64,000 nucleotides of DNA, taken from NCBI RefSeq assembly GCF_033343995.1, contig NZ_CP137573.1:7811344-7875343 (forward strand), given 5' to 3'. Shown here one piece after another: positions 32,414 to 41,688 of this stretch; positions within the stretch are counted from its first letter, which is position 1; the number at the start of each line of letters is the position of its first letter. The notes under the pieces were generated by a model that was given only the letters and a program-made list of their open reading frames with translations, was not told where the DNA came from and ran no database searches. The position numbers were made by a program, and so were the translations under genes. The stretch comes from Streptomyces sp. HUAS YS2. Its GTDB lineage: Bacteria > Actinomycetota > Actinomycetes > Streptomycetales > Streptomycetaceae.

Positions 32414-33175
32414 TCAGTTGAGCCGGGTGGTGGCGTAGGCCTCGATGGCGTCGCGTTGGTAGGCGGCCAGGCCGGGTGCGATGGACTCGTACGCGGCGCG
32501 CCAGGTTTCGTTGTCGACGACGTGGCGTCCGATGGCCCGGTAGTCCTCGGCGGTGACGGCGCGCAGTTCGGTCAGTGCCTGGTACTGGGCGTCGATCTCG
32601 GCCTGTACCGGGGCGGCGTCGGCCGGGTGGCCCGCGGCCATGAGCTCGGCGAGCCGGATCATCTGCGCGGTGCGCTGACGGTGTGCGGTGTCGGCGTCGG
32701 CCTGGGACATCGTGGCGGCGCGTCGTGCGACCTCTTCGGCGAGCTCGGGGAAGTCGCGCATGTTCTCCTCGTACTGGGAGGGTGTCACGCCTTCGAAGAG
32801 GTTCTCCGGGCGGTTGATGGTCACGGGTTTGCCGTCCTTCCTGGACTGCTCCAGTTCGGCGATCGTGCGGGAGACGGTGCCGGCCAGTGCTTCGAGCCGG
32901 TCGCGTTCCGCGAGGAGGCGCTGATGGTGGCTGCGCAGGGCGTCGACCTCGTCGACCTGTTCGGACAGGATCCGGCCGATCTCCGGCAGCCCGACGCCCA
33001 GTGCCCGCAGCACGAGGATCTGCTGCAGACGCAGGAGCTGGCGCTCCTCGTAGTAGCGGTGACCGTTGGCGCCGATCCGGGCCGGCGGCAGTAGGCCGGT
33101 CTCGTCGTAGTGGCGCAGGGTTCGGGCGGTGACGCCCGACATCCGGGCCACCTCCGCGATCGGCCAGTCCATCAC
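32414..33175 (-). CDS. MerR regulator with TipAS ligand-binding domain
   Basis: This 253-residue regulator starts with MMDWPIAEVARMSGVTARTL, then RHYDETGLLPP, the MerR HTH, with GHRYYEERQLLRLQQILVLR as wing and dimer helix. A coiled coil (about 75-115) leads to a C-terminal domain with LFEGVTPSQYEENMRDFPEL and later WRAAYESIAPGLAAYQRDAI, which matches the TipAS antibiotic-recognition domain (all-helical, globin-like). TipAL of Streptomyces binds thiopeptides and activates its own promoter. The ligand here is unknown. It is transcribed toward the TnpB element. Confidence 0.9.
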   Translation of the reverse strand: MMDWPIAEVARMSGVTARTLRHYDETGLLPPARIGANGHRYYEERQLLRLQQILVLRALGVGLPEIGRILSEQVDEVDALRSHHQRLLAERDRLEALAGTVSRTIAELEQSRKDGKPVTINRPENLFEGVTPSQYEENMRDFPELAEEVARRAATMSQADADTAHRQRTAQMIRLAELMAAGHPADAAPVQAEIDAQYQALTELRAVTAEDYRAIGRHVVDNETWRAAYESIAPGLAAYQRDAIEAYATTRLN

Positions 33176-33276
33176 GCCTCCTGCACGTGTGTGTCGCCGG
33201 GCCGGTGTCTCCGGCCCTGGTCACGACGGTAGGAGCTGCCGCAACGGCAACTTCAACCCCGAGACGCAGGGGCGGT

Positions 33277-34233
33277 TCATTTCCGGGCGGTCCTGTAGGC
33301 CGCCACGGTCTGTTCCAGTGCCTTTTCGACCGGGGTTGCGGTGGCGCCGAGCCGGTCTCGGACGAGGCTGGAGTCGACGACGAACGGTTCGGCGAACTCG
33401 TACTGCATTTCGATGAGTTCCCGGACCGTACGGTTCACCGCGCCCAGCGCGTACAGCGCGAACGTCGGCATGCGCCGCAGTCGGGGGGTGCCCGGGCGGC
33501 CGGTGGCGCCGTGGGCGAGGTGGACGAGTTCGCGGGTGGTGCGGGTGTCAGGGTCGTTGGGGAGGTGCCAGATGCGGCCGGGGGCTTCGGGGTGGGTGCC
33601 AAGGAGGGCGAGTCCTTCGCCGATGTCGGGGATGTAGGTGTACGTATGCGGCTGGTCGGGGTCGCCGAGGACGGTGGCGGTACGGCCCGCCAGGAGGGCG
33701 GGGAAGACGAGGTCGCCGAGGTTGGACTGGGCGCCGCCGCGGGGTCCGAAGTAGTCGGAGGCGCGACCGATCGCCACCTCGACGCGCCCGGCCCGGTGCG
33801 CGGCGAGCAGGTCCTGGGCCATGCGGCCGCGCAGCCTGCCCTTGCGGGTGGTCGCGGCGTCGGGGGTGTCCTCGGTGAAGGGCAGGCCCGCGGGCGGTCC
33901 GTAGCTGTAGACGTTGTCCATGGAGACCATGCGGGCTCCGGTTGCCTCGGCGGCGGCGAGGACGCCGGCCTGGAGCGCGGGGAATTCCTGCTGCCAGCGG
34001 TGGTAGGGCGGGTTGAGTGCCTGGTAGACGACGGCCGCGCCGGCCGCGACGGCGGTGGTGAACGCAGGGTCGGCCGCGTCGCCGGCGGTGACCTCGACGC
34101 CGTCGGGGACGTCGGCGTGGCCGGAGCGGTTGACGATGCGGACGGACTCGCCCTGGCGTACCAGGGCCTCCGCGACGGCGGTGCCGACGGCGCCGGAGCC
34201 GAAGATCACGTGGCGGGGGGTGGTGTGCTTCAT
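33277..34233 (-). CDS. NAD-dependent epimerase/dehydratase-like (extended SDR)
   Basis: A 318-residue Rossmann protein starting at ATG 34233. Residues 8-20 (VIFGSGAVGTAVAEAL) form a GxGxVG-type NAD(P)-binding motif. The usual catalytic Tyr-x3-Lys of SDRs is not obvious; VYSYGPPAGLPF near 115 contains the family's Tyr. DYFGPRGGAQSNLGD, then RTATVLGDPDQPHTYTYIPD, and GRIWHLPNDPDTRTTRELV fit the atypical SDR branch that includes isoflavone-reductase-like and NmrA-like proteins. The start overlaps the upstream membrane-protein stop (ATGA). The TetR regulator upstream is divergent. Confidence 0.85.
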   Translation of the reverse strand: MKHTTPRHVIFGSGAVGTAVAEALVRQGESVRIVNRSGHADVPDGVEVTAGDAADPAFTTAVAAGAAVVYQALNPPYHRWQQEFPALQAGVLAAAEATGARMVSMDNVYSYGPPAGLPFTEDTPDAATTRKGRLRGRMAQDLLAAHRAGRVEVAIGRASDYFGPRGGAQSNLGDLVFPALLAGRTATVLGDPDQPHTYTYIPDIGEGLALLGTHPEAPGRIWHLPNDPDTRTTRELVHLAHGATGRPGTPRLRRMPTFALYALGAVNRTVRELIEMQYEFAEPFVVDSSLVRDRLGATATPVEKALEQTVAAYRTARK

Positions 34234-34841
34234 GCGGCGACCTCGCGCAGGGAGTGAGGGCCGGTGTTCCGGCCGGGAACGGGGGCGGGAAGGAGTCGGT
34301 GGAGCAGGACGCCGGACAGGGCGCTGAAGGTGAGGGCGCCGGTGGCGCCGAAGACGGTGAACCGCGCGTCCACCCCGACTCCGGCGAGGGTGGTCACCGT
34401 CCAGCCCGCCGCCCACAGCACCGGCATCGCCGCCGCCCAGAGCCACCGTAGCCGGGCGGCGTGCGGCAGGGCGCAGGCCTGTGCCACGCCGAGCAGGACG
34501 CCCTCGGCGGCGCCCATGAGGGCGAGCGAGCCGAGGTCGGTGCGGTAGCCGAACAGGGCGGCGCCGAGCAGGAGTCCGAGCCCGCTGCCGGCCGCGGTGG
34601 CCGCGGCCCACCGCGGCCGGCTGAGTCGGCGGAAGGAGGCGAGTGCCTGCCCGGCGCCGATCACCGCCCCGGTCACCACGCCGCCCAGCAGGGCGCTGGT
34701 CGGGTCGTCGACCGGACCGGCCACGGCGCGGCCGGCGAGTCCGGCGAGGGGGAACGCCAGGAATCCGGCCGTCCACCGGATCCAGGCACGCCAGGCAGGG
34801 CTCCGAGGGCCGCGGAGGGGGACGCGCACGGGGACGCGCAT
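34230..34841 (-). CDS. Membrane protein, co-transcribed with the epimerase
   Basis: A 203-residue protein with about five hydrophobic segments: WTAGFLAFPLAGLAGRAV, SALLGGVVTGAVIGAGQAL, WAAATAAGSGLGLLLGAALFG, LALMGAAEGVLLGVAQACAL, and WLWAAAMPVLWAAGWTVTTL. The start at ATG 34841 has GGAGG nine bases upstream; a GTG at 34850 is also in frame. I recognise no functional family. It is translationally coupled to the epimerase gene, and both are probably controlled by the divergent TetR protein through the operators between them. Confidence 0.7.
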   Translation of the reverse strand: MRVPVRVPLRGPRSPAWRAWIRWTAGFLAFPLAGLAGRAVAGPVDDPTSALLGGVVTGAVIGAGQALASFRRLSRPRWAAATAAGSGLGLLLGAALFGYRTDLGSLALMGAAEGVLLGVAQACALPHAARLRWLWAAAMPVLWAAGWTVTTLAGVGVDARFTVFGATGALTFSALSGVLLHRLLPAPVPGRNTGPHSLREVAA

Positions 34842-34860
34842 GGGGATCACCTCCAATTTC

Positions 34861-34893
34861 TGTACGCTGTGCAAATAATGTACGCCGTGCAAA
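34861..34893. promoter_or_regulatory. Tandem TetR-type operators between divergent genes
   Basis: Two 15-base copies, TGTACGCTGTGCAAA (34861-34875) and TGTACGCCGTGCAAA (34879-34893), are 18 bases apart and differ at one base. Each is an imperfect dyad, TGTAC-nnn-GTGCA. They occupy the short gap between the membrane-protein and tetR starts and would cover both promoters. Confidence 0.65.
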
Positions 34894-34945
34894 AATGATT
34901 CGTCAAGGACCCCCAGCCGCACCACATGAACGAGGAGGCGTACGG

Positions 34946-35635
34946 ATGGCACAGCACACGCCACCGGCGAAGCGGGGCCGCAAGCGCGCGGTCGGCGAGG
35001 ACGAGGTCGTCGCGGCGGCCATCCGCCTACTCGGCGCGCGCGGCGCCGACGCGGTGAGCATCCGGGGGATCGCCGCCGAACTGGGACTCGCCCCGAACGC
35101 CGTCTACACCTACTTCCCGGACCGTGCCGCCGTCGTCGGCGCGGTCGTCGAGCACCTGCTCGGCGAGAGCGACCTCGCGGCCCTCACCCGCCGCGACACC
35201 CCCTGGCGCGACCGCATCCACACCCTCGCCACCGACCTGCGCGGGCGCCTGCTCGCCCACCCCGGAGCGGTCAACCTGCTGCTGTCCGGTCCGATGGACG
35301 GCCCGAACGCCCTCGCACTCGGCGAAGCACTCCTCGCCGTCCTCGCCGACGCCGGCCTCGACCCGACCGAGGCGGCCCGCGCCTCGTACCTGCTGATCGT
35401 CCAGGTCCTCGGAGCGATCGCCCTGGAAGCTGCCGAACTCCCCACACCCCAACCGGCCCCGCCGATCACCGAACGGATCGCGACCCGCCGCGAGAACCTC
35501 CGCGCCGTCCCCGCCGACCACTACCCACGCACGGCCGAGGCGGCGGACACGATCGCGCAGTTCGTCTCCGACGAGCAGTACACGTGGGGCCTCGACCGCG
35601 TCCTGGACGGCATCGAGGCCCGGGCCAACAACTGA
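34946..35635 (+). CDS. TetR-family repressor
   Basis: This 229-residue regulator starts at ATG 34946, seven bases after GAGGAGG. The HTH at about 20-60 reads EVVAAAIRLLGARGADAVSI, RGIAAELGLAPNAVYTYFPD, typical of TetR. The C-terminal ligand domain includes LLAHPGAVNLLLSGP and the dimer helices to about 200. The operators at 34861-34893 lie directly upstream. It probably represses itself and the divergent membrane protein/epimerase operon in response to a small ligand. Confidence 0.9.
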   Translation: MAQHTPPAKRGRKRAVGEDEVVAAAIRLLGARGADAVSIRGIAAELGLAPNAVYTYFPDRAAVVGAVVEHLLGESDLAALTRRDTPWRDRIHTLATDLRGRLLAHPGAVNLLLSGPMDGPNALALGEALLAVLADAGLDPTEAARASYLLIVQVLGAIALEAAELPTPQPAPPITERIATRRENLRAVPADHYPRTAEAADTIAQFVSDEQYTWGLDRVLDGIEARANN

Positions 35636-35644
35636 CCCGCCCGC

Positions 35645-35668
35645 GGTGGCTGCCCCGGGACAGCCACC
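35645..35668. terminator. Hairpin terminator after tetR
   Basis: GGTGGCTG and CAGCCACC (8 bp) flank an eight-base loop, 10 bases after the tetR stop. Confidence 0.65.
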
Positions 35669-35671
35669 ACG

Positions 35672-36426
35672 GAACAAGTTCGGCCGCGAGATCAAGGTCA
35701 GCAGCAGCGAGTCGACCCCGAGTACCACCCCGCCGTGACCCGTGTGAGCGACGGTTTCGTCGTGGCCTGGCTCGACTCGCGTATCGACCAGCGCATCCGA
35801 GCCCGGCGCTTCGGCCCGGACGGAGCGCCGCAGGGGGCGGAGTTCCAGATCAACACCAGCGACGGCTTCCACGAGAGCCCCGTCGCCACCACGCTGGGCG
35901 GCGGCAACTACGTGATCGCCTGGCGCACCAGCCCCGACGGATCGGGCGGCACACGCGTCGCCTTCCGCAGCTTCGAGCCCGACGCACGGCGGTGACGGCC
36001 GAGGTCAAGCCGAACCTCTCCGGATTCGCCCGCCCGAAGGCCATCACCGCCCTGCATCAGCCGTTCCTCGAGAACGGCCAGCTGGTACTCGGCAGCAACC
36101 CCGCCCTCGCCCACGTCCGTTCCCTCTCGAACGGCCAGAGCAGGGTGTACGGCGTGTACGGAGTCCATGGCAGCGAGCAGGTCATCGCGACGCCCGCGAC
36201 GGACACGCCCGGGGTCACCTCGTCGTACCCCGCCCTGGCCGCCTTGCCCGACGATCCGGGCCCGGACGCTCGGGGCGGAACCCGCGCCGGCGCTGTCTTC
36301 GGCGGCGGCGAGGGCGAGACGGCGTTCCTGGCGTGGGCCGGCCAGGGCGGCGCGTCCGACGACACGTCTGGGCTCGCCGTCCAAGGCTGCACGTTCACGG
36401 TCACCTCACAGGGGCAACTCCTGTAG
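35672..36426 (+). pseudogene. Decayed beta-propeller/RTX-like secreted protein fragment
   Basis: One frame reads FGREIKV, then a different frame carries VDPEYHPAVTRVSDGFVVAW, LDSRIDQRIRARRFGPDGAP, QGAEFQINTSDGFHESP and GNYVIAWRTSPDGSGGTRVA up to a TGA at 35993-35995. Another frame continues from 35992 (GTGA) as a Pro/Gly-rich segment ending LAVQGCTFTVTSQGQLL. The repeated VVAW...RFGPDGAPQGxEFQIN units are typical of secreted hemolysin-type or VCBS repeats. At least one frameshift and a missing start and signal peptide mark it as a relic. Confidence 0.75.
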
Positions 36427-36437
36427 CCGTCAGCGCC

Positions 36438-37229
36438 TCAGCGGAGCCACTGGCTCGACACCAGAACGCACGGATACGTGGCGGGGAATGCCCACAGGAA
36501 GTCATTGAGGCCCATCACCACCGCGCAGCCCAGGTGGAAGAGCAGGGCGGCCCCGAGCGCTGACAGGACCACCCACGGCGGTCCGAAGAGCGCGGCCGCG
36601 AACGCCGCTTCGAAGAGCATCACCGCCCACCCCAGGCCGGGACTCCCGAACGGGACCCGGCCGAGGGCGCGGGCGGCGAGGTGCAGGCCGTACGTCTGGG
36701 TACCGATGATGTCCCCGACCGCCGCGCCGCCCCGCCATACGGGCGAGGCGAGTTTGGAGACACCCGAGGTCGTGTAGCAGAGCACGAGCTGTGCGGCGAT
36801 GAACCCGACCGCCAGCGCCGTCCGTGCCGCTGAGAAGGGTGGGAACCCGGCGAGGGCCACGGACAGCAGCACCAGCGTGGTCAGCTGCTCGGCGCCGTCG
36901 CTGCCCAGAATCCTGCGCTGCCCCATGGCCAGCCTGACGGCGAGCGCGGTGAGGAGTGCGAGGTAGCCGAGCGGGTTCCAGGGGCCGAGGAGCACCCCGG
37001 TGAGGGAGCCGAGCAGGCCGAGCACGAGCAGCTGCGTCTCCCGCCCGCCGAGAACTGCCAGCAGCGGGCTGCGCCTCCAGTGCATGCTCTGCACCCCACT
37101 GATGTGGAAGACGCCGGGGTACGCGAACATCCGACCGGACGCCGCCAGCGCTTCGCAGTTGCTGAGGAGAGCGGCAGCGGCGGCGAGCCGGGCGGTGAGG
37201 TCCAGAGCGTGGGCGGGGTCAAGGTTCAA
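36438..37229 (-). CDS. Polytopic membrane protein, HTTM/DoxX-like
   Basis: A protein of about 263 residues with eight hydrophobic segments (for example LLAVLGGRETQLLVLGLLGS, YLALLTALAVRLAMG, LTTLVLLSVALAGFP, ALAVGFIAAQLVLCYTTSGV, GWAVMLFEAAFAAALFG, and ALLFHLGCAVVMGLNDFLWA). SGVSKLASPVWRGG near 170 is reminiscent of the HTTM family motif (a Lys and Trp before a glycine), which includes vitamin-K carboxylase-like and SdpB-type proteins. The start is uncertain: TTG 37229 has no good site, and the N-terminus may be cut at the junction with the accessory region. Confidence 0.55.
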   Translation of the reverse strand: MNLDPAHALDLTARLAAAAALLSNCEALAASGRMFAYPGVFHISGVQSMHWRRSPLLAVLGGRETQLLVLGLLGSLTGVLLGPWNPLGYLALLTALAVRLAMGQRRILGSDGAEQLTTLVLLSVALAGFPPFSAARTALAVGFIAAQLVLCYTTSGVSKLASPVWRGGAAVGDIIGTQTYGLHLAARALGRVPFGSPGLGWAVMLFEAAFAAALFGPPWVVLSALGAALLFHLGCAVVMGLNDFLWAFPATYPCVLVSSQWLR

Positions 37230-37249
37230 GTGAACACGATCTCCCCGAG

Positions 37250-37434
37250 GCTCACTTCAGCGCATCGTCACCGAGAACACCACGCTGAAGCAGCACGTAC
37301 GCCAACTCACCCAGGACAACCATCAGCTTCAAGAACGACTGACCAGCGCCCGCCAGAACAACCGCTTCATGGACAAGCGCATCGCCGACCTCGAAGCCCA
37401 GCTCGCCCCGTACCTCACCTCTCCGCCCCCGTGA
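37250..37434 (+). pseudogene. 3' fragment of an integrase-accessory (DUF6262-like) gene
   Basis: The open frame to TGA 37434 encodes LQRIVTENTTLKQHVRQLTQ and DNHQLQERLTSARQNNRFMD then KRIADLEAQLAPYL, a leucine-zipper-like coiled coil at the C-terminus of proteins that follow tyrosine recombinases in Tn554-like elements. The start and upstream part are absent. It marks the left side of the accessory island and suggests that a site-specific element was once present. Confidence 0.65.
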
Positions 37435-37477
37435 GCCTCGAATCATTGCCAAGCGAGAGGGGCCTTGCCGATGACAG

Positions 37478-40329
37478 TCAGATCCATTCGATGCCGAGTG
37501 CCCGGAGTGCGGTGAGTTGATCGGCGGTGAGTTTGTCGCGTCGGGTTTTGGTGTTGGAGACCCATACGCCGAGCTTCACGGTCACCGGCTCAGTCTCGCC
37601 GTCGACCGCGATCTCCTCGCCGTGCACGCGGGGCACCGGCCGGTCCGTTCCCTCCCTCTCCACCCACTGCGTAAGCGCTGCCAGACCCCTGTGGAACGCC
37701 TGCTGCGCTTTGCTCGGTCCCTTCGCCCCGCGACTGGTCGAGGAGACAGGGGCGGTTGAGGATGCCTGATTGGGCTGCACGCCCAGCACGGTCAGCCGCT
37801 CCTGCTGCTCAGGCGACAGCCGCGCCCAGGTAGCAGGCTGCTTCTGCTGCTGGAGCCACTTGCCGACGTCGTCGCCGTCGAAGACGACGCCCGGAGCGAT
37901 GTAGGGCAGGACGCCGTCGGCGTCGACTAGATCGGCGAGCACGCGGTAGTGGCGTTGCCAGTCGAGCGGCCATGGGCAGTTCCAGTCGGGGTCGATCTCG
38001 GCGATCTGCTGCGCGCGTACGGCGGCCCGCTCCGCGCCCTTGCCCAAGCCGCCCTTCCGGCGGAGGTTGGCCATGTGCTGTCCGATGGGCACCATCGCCT
38101 TGCCCTCGCCCCACAGGGCGTCCTGACGCGGCGCGAGGTGCCCCATGGCCTGCCGGTAGGACCGGAGCGCGGCGAGCTTGTTCTCCCATGCCTCCTCACC
38201 TGGCTCCCATACCATGCCGGCCTCGGGCGCGTCCAGGAGCGTCTTGCGCCGGTCCTCGAGCTCCCCGGCTCGCAGGGCCTTGCGCTGCTGATGCACCCAT
38301 CGCTCAAGCGGAAATGCCTTCGTCGCTCCGACCTGGACCTCTACGTCGTAGGGGACGGCGTGGAGGCCGGTGATCTCGTTCTCCTTCCGCCAGCGGATGA
38401 GGGCCTGGTAGCCCTCCAGCCACACCAGCGATTCCGGCCGGTACACCCGCGTACGCAGGAACGCCGCGATGGTCGCCGCGTCCCGGGGAGAGGAGAAGTG
38501 CAGCAGAGCCGACTCGGCAGTGGCGTCGGTGCCCTCGTCGTGCTCCTGCCCCTCGCCGTCACCCGCGCCGGCGCTGATGATCCGCCCGTCCTCGTCGCGC
38601 AGGACGTGCGTCTTCTTCTCGCACGAGCTGAGGGTGAGTGCGCGGGAGGCGAGCTGCTCGACCAGGCGCTCGTCATGCGAGCGCAGGCCCTGGAGTACGG
38701 CGACGAGGGGCTTGAAGCTGGCGGAGGCGACCATGTCCTCGGGGTCCTCGCCCGGCTCCAGGAACACCGGCACGATGATCCTGGCCACCTTCGTGCTGCC
38801 GTCGCGGTTGAGGCGGAGCGCCCGGCCGATGTTCTGCACGATCTCGACCTGGGAGCCGCGGGTGTCGGCGAAGCACACGGCCTCCACACCCCGCTCGCCG
38901 GTGATGTCGACGCCCTCCCCGAGGACGCGCACGCTGGCGAGGAACGCCCGGTGCACGCGCCGCCCGGCGGCGTTGATGCCGTTTGCGAACTGGCGCAGGA
39001 TCTCGCGTCGCTCGGTGACGAGGTGGTCGCCGCACAGCCATGCCGACCACACGCGGTCCGGCGGGACGTGGCGGCCGGCTTCCAGCTCGTAGAATTCCGC
39101 GTTGATCGACGACGCGGGCAGCTTCTCCGCCTTCGCCAGGTCCTCGTCCGAGGCGTCGTTGACGTACAGCGCGGCAGCGGTCTCCGGGAGCTTCTCCGCG
39201 AACGCCGCGGCTTCCTCGACCTTCTGGTGGAACGTCATGACCGTACGCAGGTTGTACGCCGCGGCGTGCTCCAAAAGTGCGGTCTGCAGGAGCGCCAGGC
39301 GCCGGCCCCGCTGCGCCTCTGCGGACTCCCCGAGGACGGGGAGGGGTCGCGGATCTCCAGCACGTCGATCTCGAAGCCTGCGAGGGTTTCCCGTTCGATC
39401 GCCTCGCTCAGGCCGAGCTCCGCGATCCACGCGCCGTAGGTCCCGTTCGGGTCGTCGGCCATGGTCGCAATCTCCGCTTCCCGGCCGTCCGTCCCCCTCT
39501 GCGGGCGGGGAGCGGCGAGGATGCGCGGGGTCGCGGTGAGGTAGAGCCGGAAGTCGGCGGGGATCCGCTGGTTGTCGTGGATCGCCGCCCATGGCCGACC
39601 TAGATCGCCTGCGGTTGAGTGGGCTTCGTCCACGATAGCGAGCGAAAAGCCGCCCATCCGCTGGCTGTACAGGCGCTCCCCGCCTGCCAGAGCGGCCTCC
39701 AGCGGCCCGCACTCCGGTGCGTCGATGTCCTCGCGGTCCACGAGAGAGGCGTACGTGGCGAGCACGACCACCGGGCCGGATCCGGCCCACAGGGCGAGCT
39801 GGATGGGATTGGTAGTGCTGCGCACCCCGAGCTGGTTGAGCACGGGGTCGTTCTCGAGCGAGCACACCGCGACCATCGGGGCCCGGTGACCCACCAGACG
39901 CCATGCCTGGGCGGTCTGCACGAGCAGGTCCAGGGTCGGCACCATCACGAGGATCCGGCCGTTCCGGAAACACTCAAGCGCACAGGACGCCGCGGTGATG
40001 GTCTTACCGGATCCGGTCGCGGACACGATTGTGCCCCGCGCCCCTTCCGGAGGCACAGGTGATCTTGCAGGAAATCCCACCCATTTACGAAACGCTGACT
40101 TCTGGTCGACCTGGTGTTCCCTGAGCTGAACCCCGAACATCTGCTCTGGGTTCTCGATTGTTGGCGGCAGCCATTGAAGCTGCGGAGGTGTGGTTTCGTA
40201 GATTGAGTGAGATAAGAGGTCGCTGCAGGCGCAGGCTTGTGGCCAGTCCAATGTCCGTCGAGTGCGTTCACTGACTCTGGACCCGATTCTTGTGACCTGG
40301 AGGTCCGTGAGTTGCTGAGCAGTGCGCAT
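37478..40329 (-). pseudogene. SF2 helicase with C-terminal HA domains, one frameshift
   Basis: The N-terminal part (ATG 40329 to about 39347) has Walker A SATGSGKT, DEAH-type IVDEAHS, and LTATPRI (motif III). The C-terminal part continues in another frame from about 39338 and contains RVLGEGVDI, RGSQVEIVQNIGRALRLNRD (motif VI) and several helicase-associated (HA) modules: PLERWVHQQRKALRAGEL, GQHMANLRRKGGLGK, DDVGKWLQQQKQPATWARLS and LGVWVSNTKTRRDKLTADQL. The switch is a single missing base in the C-run at 39338-39347 (RDP to LPVLGESAEA). The full length would be about 950 residues. A single-base error cannot be excluded. The paralogue at 50427 is intact. Confidence 0.8.
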
Positions 40330-40434
40330 CCATCCCGAGACTCCGAAGGGATCGCATCTCGATGTCGGGTTTGCTGCGACGCGAGGTACAAGTAGCGGCC
40401 GTCGGGGGCGTCGTGGGCCGGGTGGCTAGCGTGA

Positions 40435-41490
40435 TCAGAGGTAGGTGACGAGGATGCTGCTGACGGTGTTGGTGACCTTGGCAGGGAGGCGATCGAGGCG
40501 GCCAGCTTCTGCGTCGTGTACGTACGCGGGTACCGCTTTGCGTAGCCCTTGAAGGACGTCTCGGAAGTAGGGGCGAGGAAGGTGTCCTCGGTCTGACGGC
40601 AGGAGGGGGTGGACGCAATCGTTCCGGGGGAGTGTGGAGAGCTCCACCCTTGGGGGTACACGGCCGAACTGAGTCCCGCGCAGGGATGAGAGCTGGTCGA
40701 AGAGTTGTTTCGCAACGCGTGCTGCTCCGTACTGAGGCTCGCTGAGGAACGCCTGCAGGGTGCCGACACACTCATGGAAGTTCATGTCCCACAGGGCACC
40801 GTCGGGTGTCTCCGGTGCAACCAGATCTTCCAGGGGTTGAGATCGTTGGAAGGCTGCTATGGCACACGCGTTGGTGTCGGTTGAGTAGCTGTTGCAGAGG
40901 TACTGGGCGCCGAGCGCGCTGAGCACAGAGACGCCAGCGCGGGCACAAGTGGCACATTCGAACGTTGAATGGGCGCGGCACGCGAGCCCGTCTCTGTATT
41001 CCTCGTCTCCGCAATACAGGATGTATGCGGCCGGAACTTGAAGGCTCTCGGCGGCCCGCGCGAGCAGTTTAATCTGGGCGCCGGTCTTGTTGGTCTGGTC
41101 AAAGCCTATCTTCCAGCGGGGGCCATCCTTCTTCAGGTTCTTGGCCTGGCACAGCATGCCGAAGCAAGTCCCACTCCCGCGGTCGATGAACCACCACAGC
41201 CAGTCCGCACCGATACGAGCCTCCTGAGCCCTGTTGAAGGTGATGGGCTGGAGGTACGGCGCGGATTGCTCGCATAGTCGAGCGGTAGCGGCTTCCTCGT
41301 CCCATCGCCCGTTGACGGTGAGCCAGAAGCGGGTGGTCTCATCGACGGCCTCACGTCCGCGGACAAGAGCTTTGCGTAGGTCGGTGTTGATGACGTTCTG
41401 CCTATCGATCGTTTTGCCGGATCCTCGGCTGGCACTCCTCGCCTGCCTTTCTGCTTCACCAGCGGCCGGACAGCGTTCATAGATGATCAA
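40435..41490 (-). CDS. DUF6615-like nuclease candidate
   Basis: About 350 residues; TTG 41490 is the best in-frame start, no ATG/GTG is nearby, and the N-terminus may be incomplete. The core EARIGADWLWWFIDRG, then CFGMLCQAKNLKK and a long helix, is a PD-(D/E)xK-like arrangement: an acidic residue before the GADW strand and Q-A-K in the second, matching the DUF6615 group. Four Cys cluster near 195-210 (ILYCGDEEYRDGLACRAHST and FECATCARAG) as a possible Zn site. The C-terminus is helical. It lies 105 bases upstream of the helicase on the same strand and divergent from the large nuclease gene, which suggests a common defence or mobile-element role. Activity is inferred. Confidence 0.5.
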   Translation of the reverse strand: MIIYERCPAAGEAERQARSASRGSGKTIDRQNVINTDLRKALVRGREAVDETTRFWLTVNGRWDEEAATARLCEQSAPYLQPITFNRAQEARIGADWLWWFIDRGSGTCFGMLCQAKNLKKDGPRWKIGFDQTNKTGAQIKLLARAAESLQVPAAYILYCGDEEYRDGLACRAHSTFECATCARAGVSVLSALGAQYLCNSYSTDTNACAIAAFQRSQPLEDLVAPETPDGALWDMNFHECVGTLQAFLSEPQYGAARVAKQLFDQLSSLRGTQFGRVPPRVELSTLPRNDCVHPLLPSDRGHLPRPYFRDVLQGLRKAVPAYVHDAEAGRLDRLPAKVTNTVSSILVTYL

Positions 41491-41688
41491 GAATAGGCGT
41501 TGCGGGTGCGTGGTTGCGAAGAGGAGCCGCTTGATCGTGCTCTGGGTCAGGTTGTGTGTGCTTGGGGTGGGGGAGGGAGCGGGAACCGTGGAAGCACCAG
41601 TAGCAGACCTTGGATGAGAGACACTGGGTGGGTGTCTGAGTAGTCGTTTGCCTTTCTGCCTCTGTCCTACGCGGCCAGGCCGCCCAGA

